This document shows positions 33,715 to 44,010 of a stretch of DNA of 64,000 nt, one piece after another. The stretch's first letter is position 1; each line of letters opens with the position of its first letter. The DNA is from Astrocystis sublimbata (taxonomy: Eukaryota; Ascomycota; Sordariomycetes; Xylariales; Xylariaceae). Under the pieces are notes generated by a model. That model searched no databases, was not told the DNA's origin, and saw only the letters and a program-made list of their open reading frames with translations. A program made the translations under genes and the position numbers. The stretch spans positions 124,001 through 188,000 of the forward strand of contig JAJNNY010000037.1 in assembly GCA_022453515.1 (NCBI GenBank). The letters are read 5' to 3'.

Positions 33715-36055
33715 ATGAGTACCCAATCCACAAAGAAGGCGTTCGAGTTTACCTATGCATGCCAGCTCATCACAGAGCGCATGGTCAAGGATGGAGATGA
33801 CCCAGTGGTACAGTGGAAGCGCTGGCTCCGTCTCACGATCCAAGAAGATCTTGATGCGGCAGCGGCGTCGACCCAAATCCTGGGGTCGAGGAGTGTCGCC
33901 AAAGTGCAACAGGACCTCGCTCATAGGCTGTGGAAGTCTTACTGTAAGTCTCTCTTATCTCTATTACCGCTCTCATCTCCCTCTCCTCTACCTCTGCTTC
34001 TTCTCTGCCTCTGCTTCTCTCCTCTGCATCTGCCTCTCTGCCTCTTTACCTTTGCCTCCTCTCCGGGTCTGTTTTTTTTTTTTTTTACATACCCGGTGAC
34101 TAACGTGTGTCATTATTAGTTCCAAGGCTCGAGTTACCATGGCAAGAGTTGGAGCTCAAGTGGCATGATCCATTAAACACAATGGATATGGCACTGATCA
34201 AGCATGCGCAAGGTATATCGCGGAAAGATCCTGGCGCTGCCCTCGCCATCCTCACCAAAAACTCGATGGAAATTCCTTCTGACACGGCCATCAATCCCCC
34301 GGAGCAACCCACCAACAAGCCGGACATCAAAGTTGCCGTGCCCTTGGTGCCAGCAACACAAGCTATCTCCAAGCCTGGTCCGTCCAGCGGCAAGCCATTG
34401 GTCATCCTACCAAAGGATCCGACCACAGAGAAGCCGGAGAAGCCAAAGGCTCAACAGGAATCCAACAAGCCTTCAGCAGCTGCTCCCAAGCCGGTCACCA
34501 AGGTATCAGGATCCGACATCAATGTTCCCGGACATGTTCAGAAAGGTACGCCCAAGAGCATAGAGGACAGGATCAATCTCAAGGAATTCCTTGACAAGAA
34601 ACTCGGCGGAATTCAGGATGAGGCTTTGAAAGCTGCGTTGGCGGTAGTCAGAAACGCCATGGACAAAAAGGCCGCGGAGGATTTCGAACAAGACTTCCCA
34701 TCGCTTCCTACGGGTACGGCTCAGGACCTCGGACACAGCCCCTCACTGCAAGTCGTCCCCTACATTTCCGGTTCGATACCTGTCGCTTCCGGCGCCAGGC
34801 CTCCTCCAAGCAACCCATCTGCCCCACCGGTGTCGACAGTGAAATGTTTGTTCGACCCGTGGCTGGACACCAACGGCAACCCCATGGGGTGTCTACCTGG
34901 AGTCGGACCGAGTGAGATTCCTTTGCCAGACAACTTTGACCCATTGATTTTGCTGCCAATCAAGAAAGATATTGAGTCTTGGCTTAATGTCGACCTGTTC
35001 TTTCACAGCAGGGACAAGGGAAAGGGCAAAGAAAGACAGACATCTCTCGGTGTGAACAGGATTCAGGTATTGCCAGAAAAATGTCGAGGCGAGTCCCGTC
35101 TCAAAGAAGTCGATTCGTACTACGGAATGCTCGCGGTCCATATCCTGTGGCAGTGGACTCGTGACGCGGACCGGCGAGGCCGGTTTATGCCCATCCTGAC
35201 CTACCTCAAGAATGGATTCCTGGCCTGGCACTGTGCTGGATCCATGGACTCCATTTTTGCGTCTATAACGGGCAAGGAGGCGTACTTGAACAACATCGAG
35301 CCGATTGATGAGGAAGAGATGAAATCGGGCGGTTCAGTTGCTCCAATGCAAACCCTCACCGCATCGACCCATCCCCGAGGACCGTATCACAAGCCCAACC
35401 CGACTTCGAATGATGGCAAGCCTCCCTCTGTAAGTCTATAGTGGCCCTCGGGCGAAGAAAATACACGAGATCACACGCACTCACATACGCATACCTACAG
35501 GACACAGCATTCGAGCCGACCAATTACTTGTCCTGGCGAGAATGCTTCATGGAAGCATTGGAGCAGCAGCCCAGGATGCGTGCACTCCTCAGCGGCAAAG
35601 AGCTCGAGGAATTCAGAGATGTGGTCAGTTGTACCTCCACAGAATTCGGCAGCGGCAGCACACTACATGTGTCCACTATGTTCAAACATGTCAACGATCG
35701 ATACCTCTCTGTCTTTCCCGAGAAGATTGTCAGGCCATCCATAGATGACTACGATGAGATATGGGAACTCATGCCAATATTCTTGCAGGAGCTGGTCAGA
35801 GTGACCAGCAAGAAGTTCGGGTTTAAAGTTGAGTTCTTCAAACACTGGGAGGAGGTAGAAGGTCCAATCAAGAATAAGCTGGTCCAGATGGGCATTCCTC
35901 AAAGTGCTCCCAAGAAAAACACGGAAAAGTCTACGTCTGGTATTACCACGCTCTATCAGAGACCTGTTGGGGATGGAAGTCTCCGAATGGTATGGTATGA
36001 GACTGTCGTATTGTCCGATGACACAACGAAGCCCGGCCCTTCCAATGAGAGGTGA
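33715..36055 (+). CDS. Hypothetical protein, no recognised domain (three exons)
   Basis: Exons 33715-33943, 34120-35429 and 35501-36055 give 697 aa. Intron 1 (33944-34119, 176 nt) is an almost pure pyrimidine tract with a 15-T run. Intron 2 (35430-35500, 71 nt) is standard. An extra intron is plausible at the end: donor gtgagt at 36052, acceptor ctgacctcag at 36146, last exon 36147-36174, replacing the final Arg-stop with RYHKTRASE. I do not recognise the protein. The first 75 residues are helical and charged, residues about 110-250 are Pro/Lys/Ser-rich and look disordered, and residues about 310-440 and 480-620 look globular with Trp-rich segments (ILWQWTRDADRRGR, WRECFMEAL). No signal peptide or membrane segment is visible. 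Splice phases and codon continuity make it a real gene; its function is unknown. Confidence 0.75.
33950..34086 (+). repeat. Polypyrimidine tract ending in T15, inside intron 1
   Basis: About 115 nt of almost uninterrupted C/T with ctctgcctctgc-like subrepeats precedes a run of 15 T (34072-34086). It lies wholly within the first intron of the unrecognised gene and ends 33 nt before its acceptor. Confidence 0.85.
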
Positions 36056-36851
36056 GTGTCTCCCCAGTTCAAGAATACGGAAGCAGCAGAGTCCGAGGCG
36101 TATAAGCCTCGCATGGGTGGAGATACTTGTGTATGTCTGACCTCAGATATCACAAGACAAGGGCAAGCGAGTGATTCAGTTGAAAGCCTCGATCAAAATG
36201 TGTGAATAGAAAACTGTGCAAGATTTTTCTGCACAGGCAGATTAACATATAGATTAGCCTTTCATCCTGATGGGGTCTTGTGCTGTCGCAGGAAGATGGG
36301 CTCGTCGCTTTGCAGCGCATCGTGGCCGGGCAACATCGTTTCTATGAGATAGATTACAGCTGAATGCATCCATGATATTGTCCTTGTGTTCTTGTTATTT
36401 ATGAAGGATATCTAGGTAGGCACTAGTACCTAGTAGGTGCCTAGGTAGGTACGAATGTGATGATACCTAGACGTCCATGCCTGTGGGAAAGCGTATGGCC
36501 ATGCGTGGCTGCGCTACGTCACGGGTTGGTGATGATGAGGAAGGTACCCCTCCGGTCAGCATGTCCCACGCCTTCCTCATGTTGCGCTCGATATCTGGAT
36601 GCTCCTTCCCTGAGCATCAAATGGCAAAGCGGCTGATTTTCCCACCTACCTCCAGTCTATCCCTCTACCCCGCTCACCTCTTCCTCTTCCTCTTCCATGA
36701 CTGTTTTCCTGTTCTTCAGCGCTCTCATCTTACAACCTACCGTACTACAACGCGACACTTAGATCAAGCAAATTGATAAGTTGTCTCAAGCGTTAATACG
36801 TAGTTATACATCGGTTATACGTTATCAAAACCAAACTCGATTGTTTTCAAG
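36056..36851. other. Intergenic, promoter of the next unknown gene
   Basis: No further gene seen. It contains TAGGTA words (36412-36450) and a C/T-rich stretch (36640-36720) before the ATG at 36852. The possible last exon of the preceding gene (36147-36174) would fall here. Confidence 0.45.
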
Positions 36852-37409
36852 ATGGCGCTGAACATAGGTCAACTTTCATTGACTCCAGGAGGAAGTGCTC
36901 CGCCGGCCGTGACGTTGCCGGATTTCCCAGACTTTAAACCTACAGCTGAGGTCCCCTGGATCACCCAAGGACAGCGCGATCTGCTGCGCAACCTCCATGA
37001 TGGCATGCCTCTACGATTCGTCTCCATGATGATTGAGAAGAGGGCTCGGGATGCACTACTCCCAGGGAACCCTGATCCAGGGATGGCTCCGTCGATCGCA
37101 TGCAGGATCCTAAACGACGTAGAGGGGCTGGATGTGCTCCTGCATAGCATCCCACGCGAGCACATTCGTGCGATGGTGATGGGCACGCTAGGTTGGCGCA
37201 TCTCCTTAAACACAGGTACGCAGGCGTTGCCGCTGAGTCCCTATAAGAGGAACGGGCCAGGTACGCACATCGCATACATGGGCATTCAGGGTCGACATGA
37301 CAGGGGCCTATCCGGGAATGAGTATAAGGTCCTTGCCGACAAGATCGAGTCGTACCTCGAGGCTCATGCCGCCGGCAAGGTCCCTGTCGCGCAGCGCACG
37401 CCTCAATGA
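36852..37409 (+). CDS. Hypothetical protein, 5' half of a split locus
   Basis: Open frame of 185 aa from ATG 36852, ending at a TGA that overlaps the next ATG (ATGA at 37406-37409). No family recognised. The start has a short Gly/Pro-rich leader (NIGQLSLTPGG) and the phrase DFPDFKPTAEVPW, which recur in degraded form at 39120-39275. An in-frame 45-nt intron is possible (gtacgc donor near 37216, acceptor near 37260). The most likely situation is one gene whose two halves are joined by an intron I could not place, or a frameshift allele. Two independent proteins are less likely in a fungus. Confidence 0.55.
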   Translation: MALNIGQLSLTPGGSAPPAVTLPDFPDFKPTAEVPWITQGQRDLLRNLHDGMPLRFVSMMIEKRARDALLPGNPDPGMAPSIACRILNDVEGLDVLLHSIPREHIRAMVMGTLGWRISLNTGTQALPLSPYKRNGPGTHIAYMGIQGRHDRGLSGNEYKVLADKIESYLEAHAAGKVPVAQRTPQ

Positions 37410-38212
37410 AGGACCTGATCAGATGGGCGCGCGGTATCGACTCATTCTATGCCTACAAGACACCTGTACCAAGCACACCCGCAATGCTGCCGACTTCAAA
37501 GAGTCCCGAAAACTTGAAAGATCTCGTCAAAGTCTTTCGATCATTCCACGCCTCCACCGTGCCTTTGGACCCGGATGCCCACCTCGTGCAGAGAATGGCC
37601 TACGTGGGTTGTGCAACCAAAGACATCAGCGATAGATCATCACAGCATCATCAGTACAGTCAGTACGATGGTAGCAATTGCACATGGTGGCTGACCATGA
37701 GCTGTCTCAAGGACATGCAGCTAAACCCCCAAATACACGTCGCCCATGCCATACGTACCTGGGAGCCTGAGCAGTTGCCCATGTCGGAGATTCTCGTCAC
37801 CACATTGGTCCATTCCATGGTCGATGAGCGGGGGTTCAACTGCTGGCCGCCCGGTGGCACAAAGGACAACAACCCAGGTCGCTGTTGGGATGGGGATATC
37901 ATAGATGCGATGCAGCATACGAAGTATCTCCCTGACCAGCTTGAGGAGAGCGCGAACCTGATAGGAGAGCTGACCGAGAAGGTGAAGTCCATTGACCAGC
38001 TGACCCATGATCTGGCAAGTCTTCGCGTAAAGATCCTGTCCATGATGATAGGGCTTCCCGACGATACCGCCGATATAGGCTTTGCAGACGAAGAAGGGGT
38101 GCAGAAAGCCGTCTCACTCTTGAGGCAGATGAACCGCGAAACAAGCGAGGCGGACAAGAACCTCGAAAAGTGCATGCAATTATTCACTAAGCTGATCAAA
38201 AAGGAGCCATAA
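37406..38212 (+). CDS. Hypothetical protein, 3' half of a split locus; possible GIY-YIG-like patch
   Basis: Open frame of 268 aa. The same frame is open upstream to 37328, so it need not start at the ATG at 37406. The segment near residues 65-85 reads AYVGCATKDISDRSSQHH, which resembles the YIG...R...H part of GIY-YIG nucleases. The preceding GIY strand is not clear, so this is only a hint. Downstream sequence includes LPMSEILVTTLVHS and GFNCWPPGG, and the last 90 residues look like a coiled coil (EESANLIGELTEKVKSIDQL). The frame relation to the upstream half is +2. Codon use looks coding throughout. Confidence 0.55.
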   Translation: MKDLIRWARGIDSFYAYKTPVPSTPAMLPTSKSPENLKDLVKVFRSFHASTVPLDPDAHLVQRMAYVGCATKDISDRSSQHHQYSQYDGSNCTWWLTMSCLKDMQLNPQIHVAHAIRTWEPEQLPMSEILVTTLVHSMVDERGFNCWPPGGTKDNNPGRCWDGDIIDAMQHTKYLPDQLEESANLIGELTEKVKSIDQLTHDLASLRVKILSMMIGLPDDTADIGFADEEGVQKAVSLLRQMNRETSEADKNLEKCMQLFTKLIKKEP

Positions 38213-39119
38213 GGGCGGCCAGGTTGAAGAACTTAACTGTCATGTCGGCCACGCAAAGCAAGACGAGCTCGGGCGCGAAGGATTATTTGTTCTTACAATT
38301 AAGGTGTTGAATGTTGTTCTCGAGACTCTTGATTGTTTTCGAGAAGACCTCCACTTCAGCCCTGTCACGGCAAAACGACCCGTTAATTACATGACAGAAC
38401 TAATGGCATATATGCTCCACCTTCTCCGCGACAAATCCCGAGGAGTATGTCGACAATTTCCGGCATTACTATGCTACTATGGCCATTCACTTTCTAAGGT
38501 TTGAGCTATTGAATTACTCGCCACTTCTGGACGTCAAGTGGGCCTGAAATTTAGTCACTACGAGATGATTCCATCGTGAGAGCGCTCGCAGAATGCCAAA
38601 AGGACGCAAATCTTTACGACATACCGCGAACATCCGAAGTGCATGCCAAAAGTTATCCTCAACCCGGTCAAGGGTGTGGAAGGGATGGATAGTCGGAGTA
38701 TAAGCGTCTACTACGGTTTAAGCAGGTAGCTCGATCCGAAAATATGCATTTTGTGGGCTCTAGTTGGGGAGCAACCAAATAAAAAGCAAGCTTTAGACGA
38801 TTTGTTGAGAACGGTCAAGGAGAAAACATTCTCCACCAAAGACTTTAACTCTGATCCGAACCCAAATGCTGGCATTTCTCAAGACATCTCATATTGCGAC
38901 TCAGAGATCTTCCCCAAGGAGATCCGGTCAGCCCAAAATCGTCACGGAGGACCAGAAGTCGAATCGGCTTCGAGCCTTCGGAATTGTTCCAATGAGAATC
39001 TCAGAGTTTTTGTCAAGCGACGATCGCGAGGTGCGAGCGACTGCTGAATCTGAAACGACCACTATTTCGTCCAACATTTTAAAGGGAGGTCATCAATGCT
39101 CGCGTATGACAAGGAGTTA
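38213..39119. other. Gene-poor spacer, probably decayed coding DNA
   Basis: Several short frames (38304-38504, 38751-39047 and 38866-39120, plus) break into one another without splice signals. Some peptide stretches look protein-like, but none is recognisable. This may be the eroded remainder of a duplication whose one identifiable end is at 39120. Confidence 0.35.
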
Positions 39120-39275
39120 ATGACGACGCTGAATGTAGGTCAACTTCCACTGAGCCCGGGTGGAGTAAATGGGACAGGTCGGGCGGTATGAGATTATGGG
39201 AGATTCCAAATTTCAAACCGATAGCCGCTGCCCATTGAAACACAGAGGGGCCAGGATTGCTTCCAGTGTTTCCCA
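39120..39275 (+). pseudogene. Degraded duplicate of the 36852 gene's 5' end
   Basis: ATG at 39120 followed by LNVGQLPLSPGG parallels LNIGQLSLTPGG at 36852. A 33-nt core differs at about 8 sites, mostly third codon positions. After a shift of frame, IPNFKPIAAA parallels FPDFKPTAEV, and PIETQRGQDCF parallels PWITQGQRDLL. In-frame stops occur at 39189 and 39236. The rest of the gene is absent. The substitution pattern suggests divergence as a coding gene before decay. Confidence 0.7.
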
Positions 39276-40647
39276 ATTAGGGATGAACACGTCGGTCGCA
39301 GCCAGCATTTTATAAAGTGCATGTCTTGGGTGTGTAGAAGCTCTACACGCAAGTATTGCCCTTCGTAGACTGGGCAGTCAGTCACGCAGTGACAGACGAT
39401 GAATTCGAATTCACATGCAATAATTCAAAAGAAATATCCTGAAGGTGTCAATCCAGAGGGTTGATTTTGAATATTGCTGGGCAAGAGTTGAAAGATCATC
39501 AGGATCTGGTGGGGGACCAGGACGATTGCCGGGCACCTTTTCGTGGTGTCCTGGATAAGTATCATTGCTTCCTTGTGGAAAGCCAATGAGAAACCAAGAC
39601 CCGGCACATTAACAATGTATCTACTCCAAATTTCCATCTATTTTATTCGCATTGGTCCTGGACTTGCCATAGTCGTCGCTGTTCGCCAGACAAGAGGCAC
39701 GGAAGAACCCCCGGAGCTATAGGGCTACACAGTTTACACTTACGTCGGTGACCCTGCAAGGGAGGTCGTCAACATGACGGCAGGCCTGGCCGGATACAAC
39801 GAATACTCAAAGACGTTCATACGCACCCGTCTTTTGCGCAGACAGCTCGGTAGGTCCTCGGCAAACGCGTTCCTCGCAGCCATGCTTGTAGGAAAGCTGT
39901 CTACTTACATAGAGTTGTAGTCAGTACGTCAGACGGGAATAGCGCATAAATGGCTAGCGCGGGATGCTGCATGGCCAACAGCTCCGGAACATCAAGCCAT
40001 CGCTCCACGATGCGCGGCTAATTCCGGCCTTACAACACAGCCTCAAACCTCCACCATGGCCAGAAGCGCTCAGCCCCCAGCAGCTGAGCCGCTGTGCCAT
40101 TCCCATTGAACATGCCAAACCAGTGCCCGCACCAAGAAAGTGCACGTGTGTGTGGACAAACCCCACCACGCATGACTGCCTCTTGCTCCCTTCGGGTTAA
40201 CGCGCGAAGCGGCCAACCCAACGCGACCAATACAGCGTTCGGTGACCGAGGCTGAATGAGACTCCGGAAACACCATGCCGCATTGAGTGCTTTGTAGGCA
40301 GGTAGGTTGGTAGGTCGGGCGAATTGATGCGGCGAGCGGAATCAACCTCGTGTGTCAAACAATCAAGGGTGTCTGTCATGTGGCATTGACTTGTAGACAA
40401 GCCAGGGGCCCTTTTGTTGATGTCCCCGCGCTGTTGTTTCTACTCTTTGATGCTTCTCACAGGAATATATGTAAACAACGTGCCAACTCTATTGAAAGAA
40501 TTCGGGGTCGGCAACGTGAGACCGACTGCCGAGAGAACCGGGACTGAAAGCATCCCGTCCCAAAGCCCTAATTTGCGGGACACGAACCTTAACTGTGTAT
40601 AACCGTAAGATACTGCTGGGGGGTACAGGGTTTTGTGGTATAACTGC
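39276..40647. other. Intergenic, about 1.4 kb
   Basis: No gene supported. Mutually antisense short frames at 39954-40345 are not convincing. The right end should carry the promoter of the RBR ligase gene. Confidence 0.45.
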
Positions 40648-42950
40648 ATGCTCGTTCTCGACACGATGCCCTCGTTTACGGTGGAGCCATTCGAATCGCA
40701 CGATGCGCCCACCCAAGACGCGGACGACGAGGACGTGCCCATGGAAGAGAAGGGAAAGGAAAAGGCTACCAGGCTAGTCTTCGACATTGATCAAATTATG
40801 GCGGAATCAAAGGCATCTATCGATGTATCTACGGTCGACTGGATGAACTACGAGCCTCCAAAGGGTTTGAGGCATACCGAGGACCGAGATGCGGACATGA
40901 CGGTGGTTGAGCGAGTCATTCAAGAGTCCATCGCCAGAATCAAAGAAGGAATTGCCGAGGAAGAACGACAGAGACTGGCAGCAGATGAAGAGCGACGGAA
41001 GGAAGAAGCGGCTAGCAATGAAAAAGAGGCAGCGAGACAGTCGGATAGCGACGAGCCCGAAGACGTGAGCCAGGGCATCGAGTTATACCAGCCTACCACT
41101 TCAGAGCACCACGTGCCAGCACAGACCGGTACGAAAGGAGACTTCTTCCCCACGGGGCTGCCCAAGCGGCCGCGAAAGCGGACCTTGATGAACCTCTTCC
41201 GAAAGCGGAACACCAGCGGCCCCGAACAAGGAGAGTCGAGCGCCGCCGGAGCCGCCCGTCATAGACGTCTCCTATCCTCGTCTACGACAGTACCCACGAC
41301 ACACTCGGCACGAAAGCGGTTTGTGATTGAGCTGATAAAGAAAGCGACAGGGGAGGATACGTCAAGCTCGAGAATCCCTCCCGAGCCCGAAGTGTAAGTT
41401 GTCGTCACCAACTCGAGACGAGGTAGCAAGACTGACCAAAAAGGGAATGCGTGTCGTGCCTCGACGACTTCGACCCCAAAGATACGATCAGGGCGCCATG
41501 CCACAACTACTGCAAACCCTGCTTCAGGCGCCTCATCGCCTCGGCATGCCAGAACGAGCAGCACTGGCCTCCGAAATGCTGCCTCAACACGATCCCCTCC
41601 ACCACCATCCTCGCAGCCGTCGACGCCGCGGGGCGGACGTTGTACCGCTCGCGGGCGCGCGAATGGGACATCCCCCTATCCGAGCGCATCTACTGCAGCC
41701 AGCCCAGCTGCAGCCTAGTGATCCGGCCCGAGTACATCATTACAGCACAGGACCTGGCGCGGTGCACAGAGGGGCACTACACGTGCACGATCTGCCGCGG
41801 CGCGCGACACGACGGCGACGTGTGCCCCCAGGACACGGAGATGGCGCGCACGACCGCGCTGGCTAACGAAGAAGGCTGGCGGCGATGCCACGGGTGTGGC
41901 GCATACGTCGAGCACGAGTCGGCATGCCGGCACATGACGTGCCGGTGCGGCGCCGAGTTCTGCTATGTCTGCGGCGCGCGGTGGCAGACGTGTTCGTGCA
42001 CGATGAGGCACCTGGTGCAGCTGAAAGACGACGCTGCAAAGCGGCGACAGCAGCGTTTGGACAGGGAGGACAAGGAGGCCGCCGAGGAGGCTGCGGTTCA
42101 AGAAGCGATTCGGCTTGTGGAAGAGTTTGAGCGCGAGGAGGCGTTGAAGACCGAGTTGCTTCGCCAGGAGCAGGCGCGCCTGGTGGAGGAGACACGGAGG
42201 GCGGAGCTTGAAGAGCGCATCCGGGTCGAGGGCGAGCGGAGGCGGGGTGTGATGATTAAATTCGAAGCACTGCGCGCGGTTTTTGATCAGCTGCATGTCA
42301 CCCAACAGGCCCTGGTAACGGCGCATCACGAGAAACGGGAGCGCAACGTCGTACGAACGCTCGAGGACTCTGTCCGGCGGTTCGGCGAGATACAAGAGCT
42401 GGAGCGCGAGACGGAGCGCGCCAAAGCGGAAGCACGCATATCCAGGCGCGAGGACAAGTTCCGGGCCGAGTACATCGCGTGCATGGCGGAGGAGCGCAAG
42501 ATTGTCGAACAGTACACGGCCAAGCTGCAAGCGTTCTGGGGCGGGCGCAAGGATGGCGAAGAGAATATGCAGGCCGCGCTGCTGGAGGTAAACCATCGGA
42601 TGGACGAGAAGTGTACGGCGTGGAAGCAATGGATGGGCAGCGAACTTTCGGCCCATTGCCAGCGTGTTCAAGAGGAGCATGCTCTCGCGGAGCAGCTCAT
42701 TGACGGAAAGGAGCGTAGGCTGCAGACACGCACGATGGAGGTCGCGTTGACGCTTGCGAGGCAGACTGCAGCTGAGATGAGGTGGGTGCGCGAAGTCATG
42801 GGCGAGCGTCATCGCCTGCTCCGGGATATGGAATCGGAAGAAATCGAAAGTGGCGAGGACATTGATGCTTGGTTTGCCGAAGGCACATTGGACGAGGCAT
42901 GGCTTCTATCGCATGGCACCAACAGCGCCGGAGTGGGCGTCGCAATGTAA
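40648..42950 (+). CDS. RBR-type (RING-IBR-RING) E3 ubiquitin ligase with long coiled coil
   Basis: Two exons, 40648-41393 and 41444-42950, give 750 aa. The 50-nt intron (gtaagt donor, ctgac branch, aaaag acceptor) is phase 2 and restores VECVSCLDDF. A later ATG at 40666 is an alternative start. RING1 begins at C251 (CVSCLDDFD...CHNYCKPCF...CC). An IBR-like cysteine cluster lies near residues 320-375 (CSQPSC, C...HYTCTIC). RING2 begins near residue 396 (CHGCGAYVE) with SACRHMTC, whose first Cys is at the catalytic position of RBR ligases, and ends CGAEFCYVCG...CSC. From about residue 425 to 700 the sequence is Glu/Arg/Ala-rich coiled coil. The N-terminal 245 residues are acidic and disordered, with a basic patch (KRPRKRTLMNLFRKR). 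RBR ligases pass ubiquitin through a Cys thioester; this arrangement with a long coiled-coil tail is common in filamentous fungi but unstudied as far as I know. Confidence 0.9.
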
Positions 42951-43202
42951 GATTCGCGGCATATGATTCCGATGCAGATAGAAATTCAAAAAATTAAACT
43001 TCATATGTGCTTTCGAAGAAGTGGCCTCAACCTTGATTTTACCATACTCTGTTGGCAGTATTACTCTGTTGGCAGTACTGGCTTTAAAAAGGCCCAGCTC
43101 GTCCTCATGAGCAGTGGTAAGAGTAATTCTGCTGCCACATTACCGGTTTGAAATAGAGCCAAGTCGCAAATATTGCCGTACCAAAACACCAAAATCGACA
43201 CA

Positions 43203-43204
<2 letters not shown>

Positions 43205-43235
<31 letters not shown>
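43205..43235. repeat. (CA)n microsatellite
   Basis: About 15 uninterrupted CA units directly upstream of a short open frame. Confidence 0.95.
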
Positions 43236-43241
<6 letters not shown>

Positions 43242-43250
43242 CAATACACC

Positions 43251-43502
43251 ATGTCGTTTCCACTATTCTTAATACTCATCTCCACCGTGCTCCGGCCATA
43301 TGCAGCAACGGGAATTGCGACAAGAATGGACCGACAAGTAGCAAAGAATACTATACCACAATCAGAAATGAGAACCGCAAGATCCATGCCTCGATGGATC
43401 AAGAGACCCCCGCGGATGGTTGTACCCACAATCGTGATATTCACGGCCGGTTCGATACTCACCTACTATACTTGCAACCCGACGAAGGCTAGAGACGAGT
43501 AG
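43251..43502 (+). CDS. Doubtful small protein with two hydrophobic segments
   Basis: An 83-aa frame begins with a real ATG just after the CA run. The first 18 residues and residues about 57-72 are hydrophobic, so it could be a small membrane or secreted protein. No homologue is recognised, and an antisense frame of similar length covers the same DNA. Kept only as a candidate. Confidence 0.2.
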   Translation: MSFPLFLILISTVLRPYAATGIATRMDRQVAKNTIPQSEMRTARSMPRWIKRPPRMVVPTIVIFTAGSILTYYTCNPTKARDE

Positions 43503-44010
43503 GCAGATCCCCCTCGAGATACTCCTGAGATTCATTGTATCCGTGAGCTGACTCGAATCGTCCTGTAGTTTTCGTTTTCGGAACCAGAACAAGCCCGTTC
43601 TAGAGCCACGCCAGCTGAGAGCCGGGTGGGATGAATCATGGCGCATGATAGGCGAGGCAGACTGGACGTGCCGAGTAAAAGAGCTATATCGTTCCATTGT
43701 TAAAAGCTGGAGCGGGCCCGGCGATAAGAATGAGTAAGGGCTGTCTTGCATAAGCAGATTGCTTTTCGGTTTCGCACTGAATACCCGTATGTATTGTATG
43801 AAATCGATTGTGTGGTGGTGCTGGCAGGGTAGGAAACTTCAATCACCCACAGCAAGGGGGAGCAACTTACTCGTCATACAATATGGATACGCTGACGGGC
43901 AGTCAGAGTATCAGGAGATACGAAACCACACACAGGGTATCTATCCATACACATACACTACATAATTACTCAGCTCAATCAATTCCTTGATGTAAAACGT
44001 CCATTTTACC

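Larger units (their letters stand above)
42951..44010. other. Intergenic with CA microsatellite
   Basis: Convergent 3' ends of the RBR gene and palC. It holds a (CA)n run (43205-43235). The 83-codon plus-strand frame is listed separately with low confidence. Confidence 0.5.

Noticed and set aside
41715..42812. 365-codon antisense frame inside the RBR gene
   Set aside because: Leu/Arg/Ala-rich shadow of the coiled-coil coding strand; the sense frame has clear zinc-binding motifs.
43362..43751. 129-codon minus-strand frame
   Set aside because: No domain or conserved-looking sequence; overlaps another doubtful frame.
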